Shown: positions 1 through 5,911, counted from the stretch's first letter. The stretch is DNA of 5,911 nt from Acidobacteriota bacterium (GCA_016201185.1 JACQDG010000378.1:1-5911), one strand, 5' to 3'. The notes: generated by a model not told the origin, from the letters alone. A program made the numbers and translations.

Positions 1-882
1 AAACTCCGGCGTCGGCTGTCCCGCCCTGGCCATCCGGCGTTGGCGCTGCCACAGCGGCCAGAGGTCCCGGGCATGCAGGATGCCGATGATGTTTTCCGGC
101 GAGCCATCGTGCACAGGAAGGCGTGAGTGGCGCCGCGCGACCATAGTACGGATCACTTCGTCCAGCGAGGAGCCGGCTGGCAAGGATACCATTTCGTTGC
201 GTGGCACCATCACCTGGCGCACTGTCAGGTCATAGAAGTCCATCACATGGTGCAGCATGTCCTCCTGGGACTCCGGCCATCCCCCCAGGCGGCGGCTGGC
301 GCTGACGATCAGCTTCAGCTCGCCGACTGAGTGGGCCGACAGGGCCGGCGTGCCGTGTAGTCCGAGAAAGCGCGAAAGACCCCGGCTGGCGTATTCCACA
401 ACCCGCACAAAAAAACCGGTGGAGCGGGCGAAGAACTGCAAGGTCGGTCCCACGGCCAGCGCCAGCCGCTCGGTCCGCTCGAGCGCCATGTTCTTCGGCA
501 CGACTTCCCCTACGACCATGTGGAGAAACGTCACTAGGCCGAAAGCGATGCCGAAGGCCGCCAGGTGCAGCAGCCGGTCCCATCCCGGCCGGGAAACGGG
601 GGCCATCAGCGGGGCCAACAGCCCGTAAACGGTCTCTTGCCCCACCCAACCCAGACCCAGGCTGGCCACGGTGACCCCGAGCTGCGTGGCTGCTAGCAGG
701 CGGTCGGGTCTGGCGAGCAAGGCTAGCACGGCCCGCGCCCGCTGGTCGCCGGCCTCGGCGAGTTGGCCCATCCGCGTCCGGCGGACCGAAACCAGTGCCA
801 CTTCGGCCGCCGCGAAAAAGCCATTGACTCCAAGCAGCAGCGGCAGCAGGATCAGGCGGAGGCTATACGGGAAGTCCTCCAT
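1..882 (-). CDS. CNNM/DUF21 transmembrane protein with CBS domain (HlyC/CorC family), C-terminus cut by window edge
   Basis: This is an inner-membrane protein of the CNNM/CorC-like family. Members are linked to divalent cation (Mg2+, Co2+) efflux or homeostasis, and many older annotations call them hemolysins. The reading frame is open from ATG 882 to the window edge, giving 294 residues without a stop. A DUF21 domain comes first: hydrophobic segments lie at about residues 7-27, 66-92 and 104-124. The family hallmark GEVVPK follows at 125-130. A CBS domain begins near residue 221 with VMVPR (224-228) and continues through IIGILHARDL (265-274). The rest of the CBS pair and any CorC_HlyC domain lie outside the window. 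I chose ATG 882 because the first membrane segment follows directly and an extended -10 box lies 7 nt upstream. An in-frame ATG at 951 would add 23 hydrophilic residues and is less likely. The gene is divergent from the adaptor gene at 1004. The ion transported cannot be read from the sequence. Confidence 0.9.
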   Translation of the reverse strand, partial: MEDFPYSLRLILLPLLLGVNGFFAAAEVALVSVRRTRMGQLAEAGDQRARAVLALLARPDRLLAATQLGVTVASLGLGWVGQETVYGLLAPLMAPVSRPGWDRLLHLAAFGIAFGLVTFLHMVVGEVVPKNMALERTERLALAVGPTLQFFARSTGFFVRVVEYASRGLSRFLGLHGTPALSAHSVGELKLIVSASRRLGGWPESQEDMLHHVMDFYDLTVRQVMVPRNEMVSLPAGSSLDEVIRTMVARRHSRLPVHDGSPENIIGILHARDLWPLWQRQRRMARAGQPTPEF

Positions 883-889
883 TGTTTTG

Positions 890-898
890 ATCGTAACA
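890..898 (-). promoter_or_regulatory. Extended -10 promoter, probably giving a leaderless mRNA for the CNNM gene
   Basis: Read on the minus strand this is TGT followed by TACGAT, an extended -10 (TGn plus 4 of 6 matches to TATAAT, with the key T1, A2, A5 and T6 kept). Seven bases (caaaaca) separate it from ATG 882, so transcription would start at or next to the start codon. No Shine-Dalgarno sequence lies at a suitable distance, which fits a leaderless message. I see no clear -35 box. The arrangement matches the promoter before the acylase gene at 2546. Confidence 0.45.
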
Positions 899-990
899 TG
901 TGCCTCGCAGCGGTTGGACTCCTCCTGGTCCGAGCCCAACAAGGGAACCATCGGCGCCCTGCTTTCGTATTGTTTGGAGAGCCGTCAATA

Positions 991-997
991 AGGGAGG
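991..997 (+). promoter_or_regulatory. Strong Shine-Dalgarno site fixing the GTG start of the adaptor gene
   Basis: AGGGAGG lies 6 nt before GTG 1004. An in-frame TAA at 989-991 leaves no possible start further upstream, so the GTG start is well supported. The rest of the 883-1003 gap holds the promoter of the opposite gene. For this gene only a weak -10-like TATTGT at 968-973, without a -35 box, could be seen. Confidence 0.7.
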
Positions 998-1003
998 CAG
1001 CCC

Positions 1004-2197
1004 GTGAACAAAAAGGGAAAAACCCGGTGGTGGGTGCTAGTCCTTGTGGTCCTGCTCGTTGGCGGCGGGGTGTTGCTGTTTGCAGCGTTGTCTAAGAACA
1101 GCACCAAGCTCGACCCCTCCAAACTGGCAAAGGCGGAGCGAAGCGATCTGGCGCGCAGCGTGGTGGCAACCGGGAAGATCGAGCCCATCGCCAAAGTGGA
1201 AATCAAGTCTAAGGCGAGTGGGATTATCGAGCGGCTGCACGTCAACGTGGGCGATTACGTGAGGGAAGGGCAGGTCCTGGCGGAATTGGACCGCGAGCAG
1301 CTCAACGCCCGGGTGCGACAACTGGAAGCAACTCTGGCAGCGGCAGAGGCCAATGTGGTGGCCACCCGTGCCCAATATGAAAAGATGGTCAGCGACGCCA
1401 AGGGCATTGACGTTCCCTTCCTCAAACGGCAGCTCGACCGCAGCCGCGGCCTGCTGCGCGACGGGCTGATCCCGCCGCAGGCGCTGGACGACGTGGAGAA
1501 GTCTTACGAGATGGCCGTCAACAAGCAGGAGCAGGCGGCGGCTGGGGTGAGCGTGGCCAAAGCCCAGATCGGCCAGGCCGAAGCCAAGGTGAAAGAAGCG
1601 CGGGCTTCTTTGGAGCAGGCGAAAGAAGACCTTTTGTACGCTACCATCCGCTCGCCGATCAACGGGATCGTGCTGTCACGTAGCGTGGAATTGGGTGACG
1701 CCGTCTCATCCATTTTGGTGATGGGTTCGGCCGCTACGCTGGTGATGACGCTGGGGGACATGCGCGAGCTATATCTGAAGGGCAAAGTGGATGAAAGCGA
1801 CATCGGGAAGATCTACCTGGGCCAGCCGGGCCGGATCACCGTCGAGTCCTACAAAGATCGTAAGTACCTCGGCCACGTCACGCGCATCTCCCCGATGGGG
1901 GAGGAGAAGGACAACGTCACCACCTTTGAAGTCCGCATCTCTATCAACGAGCCCAAAGATCTAAGGGCCATGATGACGGCTAATGGCGAAATCATTCTGG
2001 AAGAACGAAAGAAGGTGCTGACCATTCCCGAGGCGGCCGTGTTGTACAGCCGCGACAAGAGCACCTCGGCCGAGATCCCCGACCCGACGCAAAAGAGCGG
2101 GAAGCGGAAGATTTCGGTCAAGACCGGCATCAGCAACGGGGCTAAAACGGAAATTCTGGAGGGGTTACAAGAGGGTCAGGAGGTAGTACTGCAATGA
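1004..2197 (+). CDS. Periplasmic adaptor subunit of an efflux transporter (MacA/HlyD family membrane fusion protein)
   Basis: Adaptors of this family sit in the inner membrane, reach across the periplasm and join a transporter (ABC such as MacB, or RND) to an outer-membrane channel. The 397-residue length is usual. A positively charged start (MNKKGKTR) leads into one membrane anchor at about residues 9-29. The first half of a lipoyl/barrel-sandwich domain lies at about 60-96 (ASGIIERLHVNVGDYVREGQ). A long Ala/Glu/Lys-rich coiled-coil hairpin spans about 97-212, and the second lipoyl half follows at 213-235 (YATIRSPINGIVLSRSVELG). A beta-barrel fills about 255-335 and a membrane-proximal domain about 338-397, which carries a hydrophilic Lys/Ser-rich stretch at 350-370. 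The start is GTG. The stop overlaps the start of the 92-residue gene at 2194, so the two are probably co-translated. The usual transporter genes do not follow, so the partner and substrate are unknown. The domain order resembles MacA more than AcrA. Confidence 0.9.
   Translation: MNKKGKTRWWVLVLVVLLVGGGVLLFAALSKNSTKLDPSKLAKAERSDLARSVVATGKIEPIAKVEIKSKASGIIERLHVNVGDYVREGQVLAELDREQLNARVRQLEATLAAAEANVVATRAQYEKMVSDAKGIDVPFLKRQLDRSRGLLRDGLIPPQALDDVEKSYEMAVNKQEQAAAGVSVAKAQIGQAEAKVKEARASLEQAKEDLLYATIRSPINGIVLSRSVELGDAVSSILVMGSAATLVMTLGDMRELYLKGKVDESDIGKIYLGQPGRITVESYKDRKYLGHVTRISPMGEEKDNVTTFEVRISINEPKDLRAMMTANGEIILEERKKVLTIPEAAVLYSRDKSTSAEIPDPTQKSGKRKISVKTGISNGAKTEILEGLQEGQEVVLQ
2178..2184 (+). promoter_or_regulatory. 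Shine-Dalgarno site for the coupled 92-residue gene
   Basis: AGGAGGT, a near-perfect ribosome binding site, lies inside the last codons of the adaptor gene, 9 nt before ATG 2194. The next gene's start overlaps the adaptor stop as ATGA. The strong site is the best evidence that the small gene is translated. Confidence 0.7.
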
Positions 2198-2472
2198 CAG
2201 CGGCAGTTCTGGACAACATAATTTCGAGCAGGCGGGTCTGGCTCCAACTGCCCGGAGTCGCGGTGACCGACTTGCGACGGAGCGGCATCGACTTGAGCGG
2301 TCCGCAGGCGCTTCGCCGGCGGCTCGAGTTGGGTCTGGCTGCCGATCCCGATCCTCGCCGAGAACACTTCTACGAGGCCGTCATCGACGGCCATCGCTTT
2401 TACTTCCACGTGCTCCCGCGGCAGCGGCCGGGCGCTAAGGTGTGGTTGCTGGCGCGCTGGCCAGCGACCTGA
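2194..2472 (+). CDS. Small protein of unknown function, coupled to the adaptor gene
   Basis: I do not recognise this 92-residue protein. It has no membrane segment or signal peptide and is probably cytoplasmic. It is rich in Arg (about 14 of 92) and has no Cys. The N-terminal half (about 12-50) contains an Arg/Leu-rich stretch that could be helical. The C-terminal half alternates aromatic and hydrophobic residues (HFYEAVIDGHRFYFHVLP at 58-75, then KVWLLARW at 82-89), which suggests a small beta-sheet or hairpin. Its start overlaps the adaptor stop (ATGA) and has a strong ribosome binding site, so it is very likely real and made together with the adaptor. A GC-rich hairpin follows 9 nt after the stop. 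It is too short and too polar to be the missing transporter. A regulatory or accessory role is possible, but nothing in the sequence shows one. Confidence 0.7.
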   Translation: MTAAVLDNIISSRRVWLQLPGVAVTDLRRSGIDLSGPQALRRRLELGLAADPDPRREHFYEAVIDGHRFYFHVLPRQRPGAKVWLLARWPAT

Positions 2473-2481
2473 GAAAACCAT

Positions 2482-2504
2482 GGGCCGGTAAGCACTGCCG
2501 GCCC
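2482..2504 (+). terminator. GC-rich hairpin behind the adaptor pair, possible terminator
   Basis: GGGCCGG (2482-2488) pairs perfectly with CCGGCCC (2498-2504). One T-G and one A-T pair extend the stem inward to 9 pairs around the 5-nt loop AGCAC. It starts 9 nt after the stop codon of the small gene and sits before the acylase promoter. No T-run follows, so a classical intrinsic terminator is not proven. It may instead be a pause site, an mRNA-stabilising structure or a Rho-assisted end. Confidence 0.4.
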
Positions 2505-2529
2505 GCGGTCAACCTCGCTATTCCCTAGC

Positions 2530-2538
2530 TGCTACAAT
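2530..2538 (+). promoter_or_regulatory. Extended -10 promoter, probably giving a leaderless mRNA for the acylase gene
   Basis: TGC followed by TACAAT is an extended -10 (TGn plus 5 of 6 matches to TATAAT). Exactly 7 nt (tccctcc) separate it from ATG 2546, so the expected transcription start falls at or just before the A of the ATG. No Shine-Dalgarno sequence precedes this ATG, consistent with a leaderless mRNA. No good -35 box is visible at 17 nt spacing (CAACCT, 2510-2515). Confidence 0.55.
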
Positions 2539-2545
2539 TCCCTCC

Positions 2546-4705
2546 ATGCTCCGGCGGATCCTGCAGGCGCTGGTCGCGGCCCTGTCGGCCCTGGCGTTGG
2601 TTTTTCTGGTCCTGTTTTACTGGATCGCCATCCGCCCTTTACCGCTGGCCGTCGGTCAGGTGAGCGGCCCGGGATTTCCCGCCGCGGCGGCGGGCCGCGA
2701 CCAGTTCGGCGTGCCGCACATCGAAGCACCATCGACCGAGGAGGCCGTGTGGGTGCAGGGTTACGTCACGGCGCAGGATCGGCTGTGGCAGATGGACATC
2801 CTGCGTCGCGTTCCGGCAGGGCAATTATCGGAGCTACTCGGGCCCGCAAGCCTCCCGGCGGACCGGGAAAGCCGCACGCTGGGCTTCCAGCGAGCCGCGG
2901 CGGCCGTGGTCCGCGAATTGCCGGTCAACGATCTCTCCGTGCTCGCGGCTTATGCCCGCGGCGTCAACTCTTTCCTGGAATCGCATCGCGGTAACCTGCC
3001 CCTAGAATTTCGGCTGCTCCGTTACCAGCCCCGGCCCTGGACGCCGTCCGATTCCATCCTCGTGGCCATGCAGATGTTCCGAACGTTGAGTACTTCCTGG
3101 AAAGACGACCTGCTGAAATGGTCCTTACTCAGCCGGGCGCCGGCCCAAAAGGTTGAAGCGCTGCTGCCGGTTCGCTCGGGCCGGGAGTTCTCCCCCGGCT
3201 CCAACGCCTGGGCCGTCTCAGGCGCGCACACCACGAGCGGCAAGCCACTCTTCGCCAACGATCCACACCTCGACTACTCCATTCCCTGTATCTGGTACAC
3301 CGTACACTTGAAGGCTCCCGGTTTCAACGTGATCGGGGTGAGCATTCCGGGTCTGCCCGGGGTCATCATCGGCCACAACGACCGCATCGCCTGGGGCGCC
3401 ACCAATCTGCACTTCGACGTGCAGGATCTCTATATGGTCCAAACCGTCGAGCGCCGTGAGCAAGAGGTGATCCGCGTCCGGGGCCAGGCCGATGACCTGC
3501 TGCCGGTTGAACTTACCCCCCACGGCCCGGTGATCGCTGAAAGTCAGAAGCAGAAATTCGCCTTGCGCTGGACCGCTATGGATTCTGCCTCGTGGCAATA
3601 TCCCTTCCTGGAAATGGACAGGGCCGGCAACTGGCAGGGGTTTCGCGCCGCCCTGGCCCGCTATAGGGGACCGGCGCAGAACTGGGTCTACGCCGACGTG
3701 GACGGCAACATTGGTTACCAGGCGGCGGGCCGGCTCCCCATCCGGAAAGGATTTGACGGGAGCGTGCCCGTGCCTTCCGACGGGCGCTTCGAGTGGCAGG
3801 GCTACATCCCCTTTGAAGAATTGCCCCGGGCTTACAATCCCGGCTCCGGCATCATCGTCACCGCCAACCAGAACCCGTTCCCGCCGGATTATCCCTATAC
3901 GGTCAACGGCAATTTCGCCCCGCACTTCCGCGCCAACCGCATCCAGGAGCTTTTGGAAAAAGCCCGGCGCTTCGAGGCCGCCGACTTCCTGCACATCCAG
4001 ACCGACGTGTATTCCGCCTTTGGCCACGCCTTCGCCCAAGAACTGCTGGCTTCCCTCGAACGGCGCAAACCGGCGGAGCCAGGACTGGCTTCCGTCGCGG
4101 CCGAATTGCGCGGCTGGGACGGGCAGTTTCGCCGGGAGCAGCGCGCGCCGGTGGTGGTGACCGCCGCTTACAACCGCTTCCTGCACCGCCTGGTGGAGGG
4201 GATCGCCGGCGATATGGCCGGTCTGTATACATCCCAAATGGGTACAGTCGTTGTCGAGCAGGTGCTTTCCACGCGCCCGCCCGGCTGGATCGGGGATTAC
4301 GACGAATTACTCCTCACCAGCCTGCGCGACAGTGTTCAGGAACTCGGGCGTACGCCCGGCGGGTCGCTTACCTGGGGGCAGTATCTCGAGACCACCCTCG
4401 CTCATCCCATCGGGCACCGGATTCCCCTGCTGCGCCGCTGGTTCGACATCGGCCCGTTTCCTCAAGCCGGCGCCACCACCACCATCAAGCAGACGACCAA
4501 GCGCATGGGGCCGTCGATGCGCCTGATCGTGGACCTGGCCGACCAGGATCGGTCTCTCCACAACATCACCACCGGCGAGTCCGGCCAGCCCTTTTCCCGG
4601 CATTACAAAGACCAATGGCCCGCTTACTTCGAGGGCCGCAGCTTTCCCCTTCCCTTCAAGTCCCCCCAGATTGTCGAGCGGCTGACCTTCGTCCCGAGCC
4701 GCTGA
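2546..4705 (+). CDS. Penicillin acylase family N-terminal-nucleophile amidohydrolase
   Basis: Members hydrolyse amide bonds in substrates such as beta-lactam side chains, acyl-homoserine lactones or acyl peptides; which one applies here cannot be told. The protein is 719 residues, somewhat short for the family. A hydrophobic stretch at about 8-28 is a signal peptide or anchor, without an obvious cleavage site, so the enzyme is probably periplasmic or membrane-tethered. The precursor should cut itself before Ser219 (SPGSNAWAVSG, 216-226), leaving an alpha chain and spacer followed by a beta chain with Ser219 as B1 nucleophile. Counting from there, His241 (NDPHL, 238-242) is B23, Asp291 is B73 and Asp294 is B76, matching the calcium-site aspartates of E. 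coli penicillin G acylase. Asn441 (TANQNP, 439-444) is the likely oxyanion-hole Asn (B241 in E. coli). The VDGNIGYQAAGRLPIR block (385-400) is also typical. The gene appears to have its own promoter and converges with trpG. Confidence 0.92.
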   Translation: MLRRILQALVAALSALALVFLVLFYWIAIRPLPLAVGQVSGPGFPAAAAGRDQFGVPHIEAPSTEEAVWVQGYVTAQDRLWQMDILRRVPAGQLSELLGPASLPADRESRTLGFQRAAAAVVRELPVNDLSVLAAYARGVNSFLESHRGNLPLEFRLLRYQPRPWTPSDSILVAMQMFRTLSTSWKDDLLKWSLLSRAPAQKVEALLPVRSGREFSPGSNAWAVSGAHTTSGKPLFANDPHLDYSIPCIWYTVHLKAPGFNVIGVSIPGLPGVIIGHNDRIAWGATNLHFDVQDLYMVQTVERREQEVIRVRGQADDLLPVELTPHGPVIAESQKQKFALRWTAMDSASWQYPFLEMDRAGNWQGFRAALARYRGPAQNWVYADVDGNIGYQAAGRLPIRKGFDGSVPVPSDGRFEWQGYIPFEELPRAYNPGSGIIVTANQNPFPPDYPYTVNGNFAPHFRANRIQELLEKARRFEAADFLHIQTDVYSAFGHAFAQELLASLERRKPAEPGLASVAAELRGWDGQFRREQRAPVVVTAAYNRFLHRLVEGIAGDMAGLYTSQMGTVVVEQVLSTRPPGWIGDYDELLLTSLRDSVQELGRTPGGSLTWGQYLETTLAHPIGHRIPLLRRWFDIGPFPQAGATTTIKQTTKRMGPSMRLIVDLADQDRSLHNITTGESGQPFSRHYKDQWPAYFEGRSFPLPFKSPQIVERLTFVPSR

Positions 4706-4708
4706 GAC

Positions 4709-4720
4709 AAAGCCGGCTTT
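4709..4720. other. Small perfect palindrome between the convergent acylase and trpG genes
   Basis: AAAGCCGGCTTT is self-complementary over 12 bases and sits in the 36-bp gap between two convergent genes, 3 nt after the acylase stop. As RNA it gives only a 4-pair stem with a CCGG loop, flanked by an A-run on one side and a T-run on the other. That is the right layout for a two-way terminator, but the stem is too short to call one with confidence. Confidence 0.25.
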
Positions 4721-4741
4721 TGGCGGTGCGGCAGGTCTTCC

Positions 4742-5305
4742 CTACAGCGACAGAAAATTTTGCAGGATGCTCTTGCCAACCTCGGTCAGCACCGACTCGG
4801 GGTGGAACTGCACACCTTCTGCGAGAAAGCGTTTGTGCCGCAGTCCCATAATGACGCCGTCGGGCGTACCGGCCGAAATCTCCAACTCTTTCGGCAGTGA
4901 GTCCCGCTCCACAATCAGCGAATGATAACGCGTCGCGGTGAAGTCCTGCGGGACGCCGGAAAAGATGGTCTTGCCGTCGTGGTGGATCTGGCTGGTCTTG
5001 CCATGCATCAAGTAGGGAGCGCGGACCACCCGGCCTCCGAAAGCTTCTCCGATCGCCTGGTGCCCCAGGCACACGCCCAGAATGGGCACACGCCCTGCCA
5101 GCCGGCGAATGAGCGGTACCGAGATGCCTGCCTCGCGCGGCGTGCAGGGGCCCGGCGAAATGACGATGCGATCGGGCCGCAGGCGTTCCACCTCGTTCAC
5201 CGTGAGGGCGTCGTTGCGCCGCACCTCCAGGTCAGCCCCCAGCTCGCCCAGATATTGCACCAGGTTGTAGGTGAACGAGTCGTAATTATCAATTACCAGA
5301 ACCAC
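4742..5305 (-). CDS. trpG: Anthranilate synthase component II (glutamine amidotransferase)
   Basis: This subunit releases ammonia from glutamine and passes it to TrpE, which uses it to turn chorismate into anthranilate, the first step of tryptophan synthesis in the cytoplasm. The 187-residue length is usual for a stand-alone class I amidotransferase. The protein opens with VLVIDNYDSFTYNLVQYL. The oxyanion-strand motif is PGPCTP (51-56) and the nucleophile is Cys79 in GVCLGHQAIG (77-86). HGKTS (101-105) and RYHSL (126-130) are typical of TrpG/PabA, and His168 and Glu170 (FHPES) complete the triad. The start is GTG 5305: an in-frame stop lies 12 nt upstream and GAGGA (5316-5312) gives a ribosome binding site 6 nt away. 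The trpE stop is 26 nt upstream, so the two form one operon. The protein could also serve as PabA in folate synthesis, since some bacteria share the subunit. Confidence 0.93.
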   Translation of the reverse strand: MVLVIDNYDSFTYNLVQYLGELGADLEVRRNDALTVNEVERLRPDRIVISPGPCTPREAGISVPLIRRLAGRVPILGVCLGHQAIGEAFGGRVVRAPYLMHGKTSQIHHDGKTIFSGVPQDFTATRYHSLIVERDSLPKELEISAGTPDGVIMGLRHKRFLAEGVQFHPESVLTEVGKSILQNFLSL

Positions 5306-5331
5306 GTTCCATCCTCAAAACAACCTCTCCC

Positions 5332-5911
5332 TTACGGTCGCAGCTCGGTGCTGGCCACTTCAACAGCACGCAACAAAGCCTTCGCCTTGCTCAACGTCTC
5401 CTCGTACTCGCGCTCTGGAACCGAATCGGCCACAATCCCGGCTCCCACCTGGATGTGGGCCCTGCGGCCACGCACGACCATCGTCCGGATGGCGATGCAG
5501 GAATTCAGGTTGCCGGAAAAATCCAGGTACAGGATGCAGCCGGCGTAGACGCCCCGGCGAGCCGGCTCCAGCTCGGCGATGATCTCCATGGCCCGCACCT
5601 TCGGCGCTCCCGACACGGTCCCCGCCGGGAAGCATGCCATCAACGTGTCAAAGGCATCCGCGTCCGGGCGGAGGCGGCCCACGATGCTCGAGACGATGTG
5701 GATCACGTGGGAGTAGCGCTCCAGGACCATCAGGTCCTTCACCTTCACGGTGGAGTATTCGCACACCCGCCCCAGGTCGTTGCGGCCCAGGTCCACCAGC
5801 ATGATGTGCTCGGCGCGCTCCTTCTCGTCGGCCAGCAGGCGGCGGCCGATCTCCTCATCCTCAGCTTCACTCGCTCCCCGAGGGTGGGTGCCGGCGATGG
5901 GCCGGTACTCC
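5332..5911 (-). CDS. trpE: Anthranilate synthase component I, C-terminal part (N-terminus outside window)
   Basis: TrpE binds chorismate and, with ammonia from TrpG, makes anthranilate and pyruvate. Only the last 192 residues are present. They cover the end of the chorismate-binding domain: RPIAGTHPRG (fragment residues 3-12), LLADEKERAEHIMLVDLGRNDLGRV (25-49), CFPAGTVSGAPKVRAMEII (93-111), CIAIRT (138-143) and the C-terminal VGAGIVADSVPEREYEET (155-172). These blocks are intact, so the active site looks functional. The N-terminal domain with the tryptophan feedback-inhibition residues is outside the window and cannot be judged. The trpG gene follows 26 nt downstream on the same strand. The wording of the motifs and the direct trpG partner favour TrpE over the related PabB, which is the main alternative. 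Confidence 0.9.
   Translation of the reverse strand, partial: EYRPIAGTHPRGASEAEDEEIGRRLLADEKERAEHIMLVDLGRNDLGRVCEYSTVKVKDLMVLERYSHVIHIVSSIVGRLRPDADAFDTLMACFPAGTVSGAPKVRAMEIIAELEPARRGVYAGCILYLDFSGNLNSCIAIRTMVVRGRRAHIQVGAGIVADSVPEREYEETLSKAKALLRAVEVASTELRP

Noticed and set aside
230..649. Minus-strand 139-codon frame and plus-strand 123-codon frame within the CNNM gene
   Set aside because: Both are out-of-frame shadows of the 1-882 gene, whose frame carries the membrane segments, GEVVPK and CBS motifs.
883..951. N-terminal extension of the CNNM protein from the in-frame ATG at 951
   Set aside because: The 23 added residues are hydrophilic and precede the first membrane segment. The extended -10 box would lie inside the coding region, and the ribosome binding site there is poor.
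968..973. TATTGT as -10 box for the adaptor gene
   Set aside because: Only 4 of 6 positions match, there is no TGn extension and no -35 box. It is too weak to list as a promoter.
671..1095. Two overlapping plus-strand open frames of 106 and 110 codons between the CNNM and adaptor genes
   Set aside because: They overlap the CNNM coding region and, in one case, the adaptor start. They are low-complexity Arg/Ser-rich translations with no motif.
3218..4237. A 339-codon open frame on the minus strand inside the acylase gene
   Set aside because: It lies fully antisense to a well-supported acylase frame. Long antisense frames are expected in GC-rich codon usage, and its translation shows no known motif.
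4703..4744. Strong bidirectional terminator between acylase and trpG
   Set aside because: The only inverted repeat gives a 4-pair stem, so I kept it as a palindrome only.
4922..5548. A 208-codon plus-strand open frame across trpG and trpE
   Set aside because: It is antisense to two genes with intact catalytic motifs and crosses their intergenic gap. Its protein has no recognisable domain.
1..5911. CRISPR arrays, tRNA or rRNA genes, insertion sequences, phage genes or defence systems
   Set aside because: No repeated units, RNA gene features, transposase motifs or inverted repeat ends were seen. The coding regions fill nearly the whole window.

Overview
The window is GC-rich, gene-dense bacterial chromosome with no sign of mobile DNA. 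The mix of a CNNM/CBS membrane protein, a MacA/HlyD-type adaptor, a penicillin-acylase-family hydrolase and a trpE-trpG pair, together with the protein wording and promoter style, reminds me of Acidobacteriota. That is an impression from general familiarity, not a proven assignment. The inner-membrane adaptor and the autoprocessed acylase suggest a Gram-negative (diderm) cell.

Left part (1-1003): a DUF21/CNNM plus CBS-domain membrane protein runs leftwards and is cut by the window edge. A gap of 121 bp separates it from the divergently transcribed adaptor gene. Middle left (1004-2472): the adaptor gene starts at GTG behind a strong ribosome binding site. Its stop overlaps (ATGA) the start of a 92-residue gene of unknown function, so the two form a translationally coupled pair. 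No ABC or RND transporter gene follows. A GC-rich hairpin lies just behind the pair.

Centre (2546-4705): a full-length, 719-residue penicillin-acylase-family Ntn hydrolase has its own predicted extended -10 promoter so close to the ATG that the mRNA is probably leaderless. The CNNM gene on the other strand has the same arrangement with the same 7-nt spacing.

Right part (4742-5911, minus strand): the C-terminal part of anthranilate synthase component I (trpE), then after 26 nt the complete glutamine amidotransferase component II (trpG). The two make anthranilate from chorismate and glutamine, the first step of tryptophan synthesis. trpG converges on the acylase gene across a 36-bp gap, so no further trp gene directly follows.

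I do not see a clearly new multi-gene system. The items most worth a second look are the coupled 92-residue unknown protein, the matched pair of apparent leaderless promoters, and the acylase's active-site variant (His at the B23-equivalent position).
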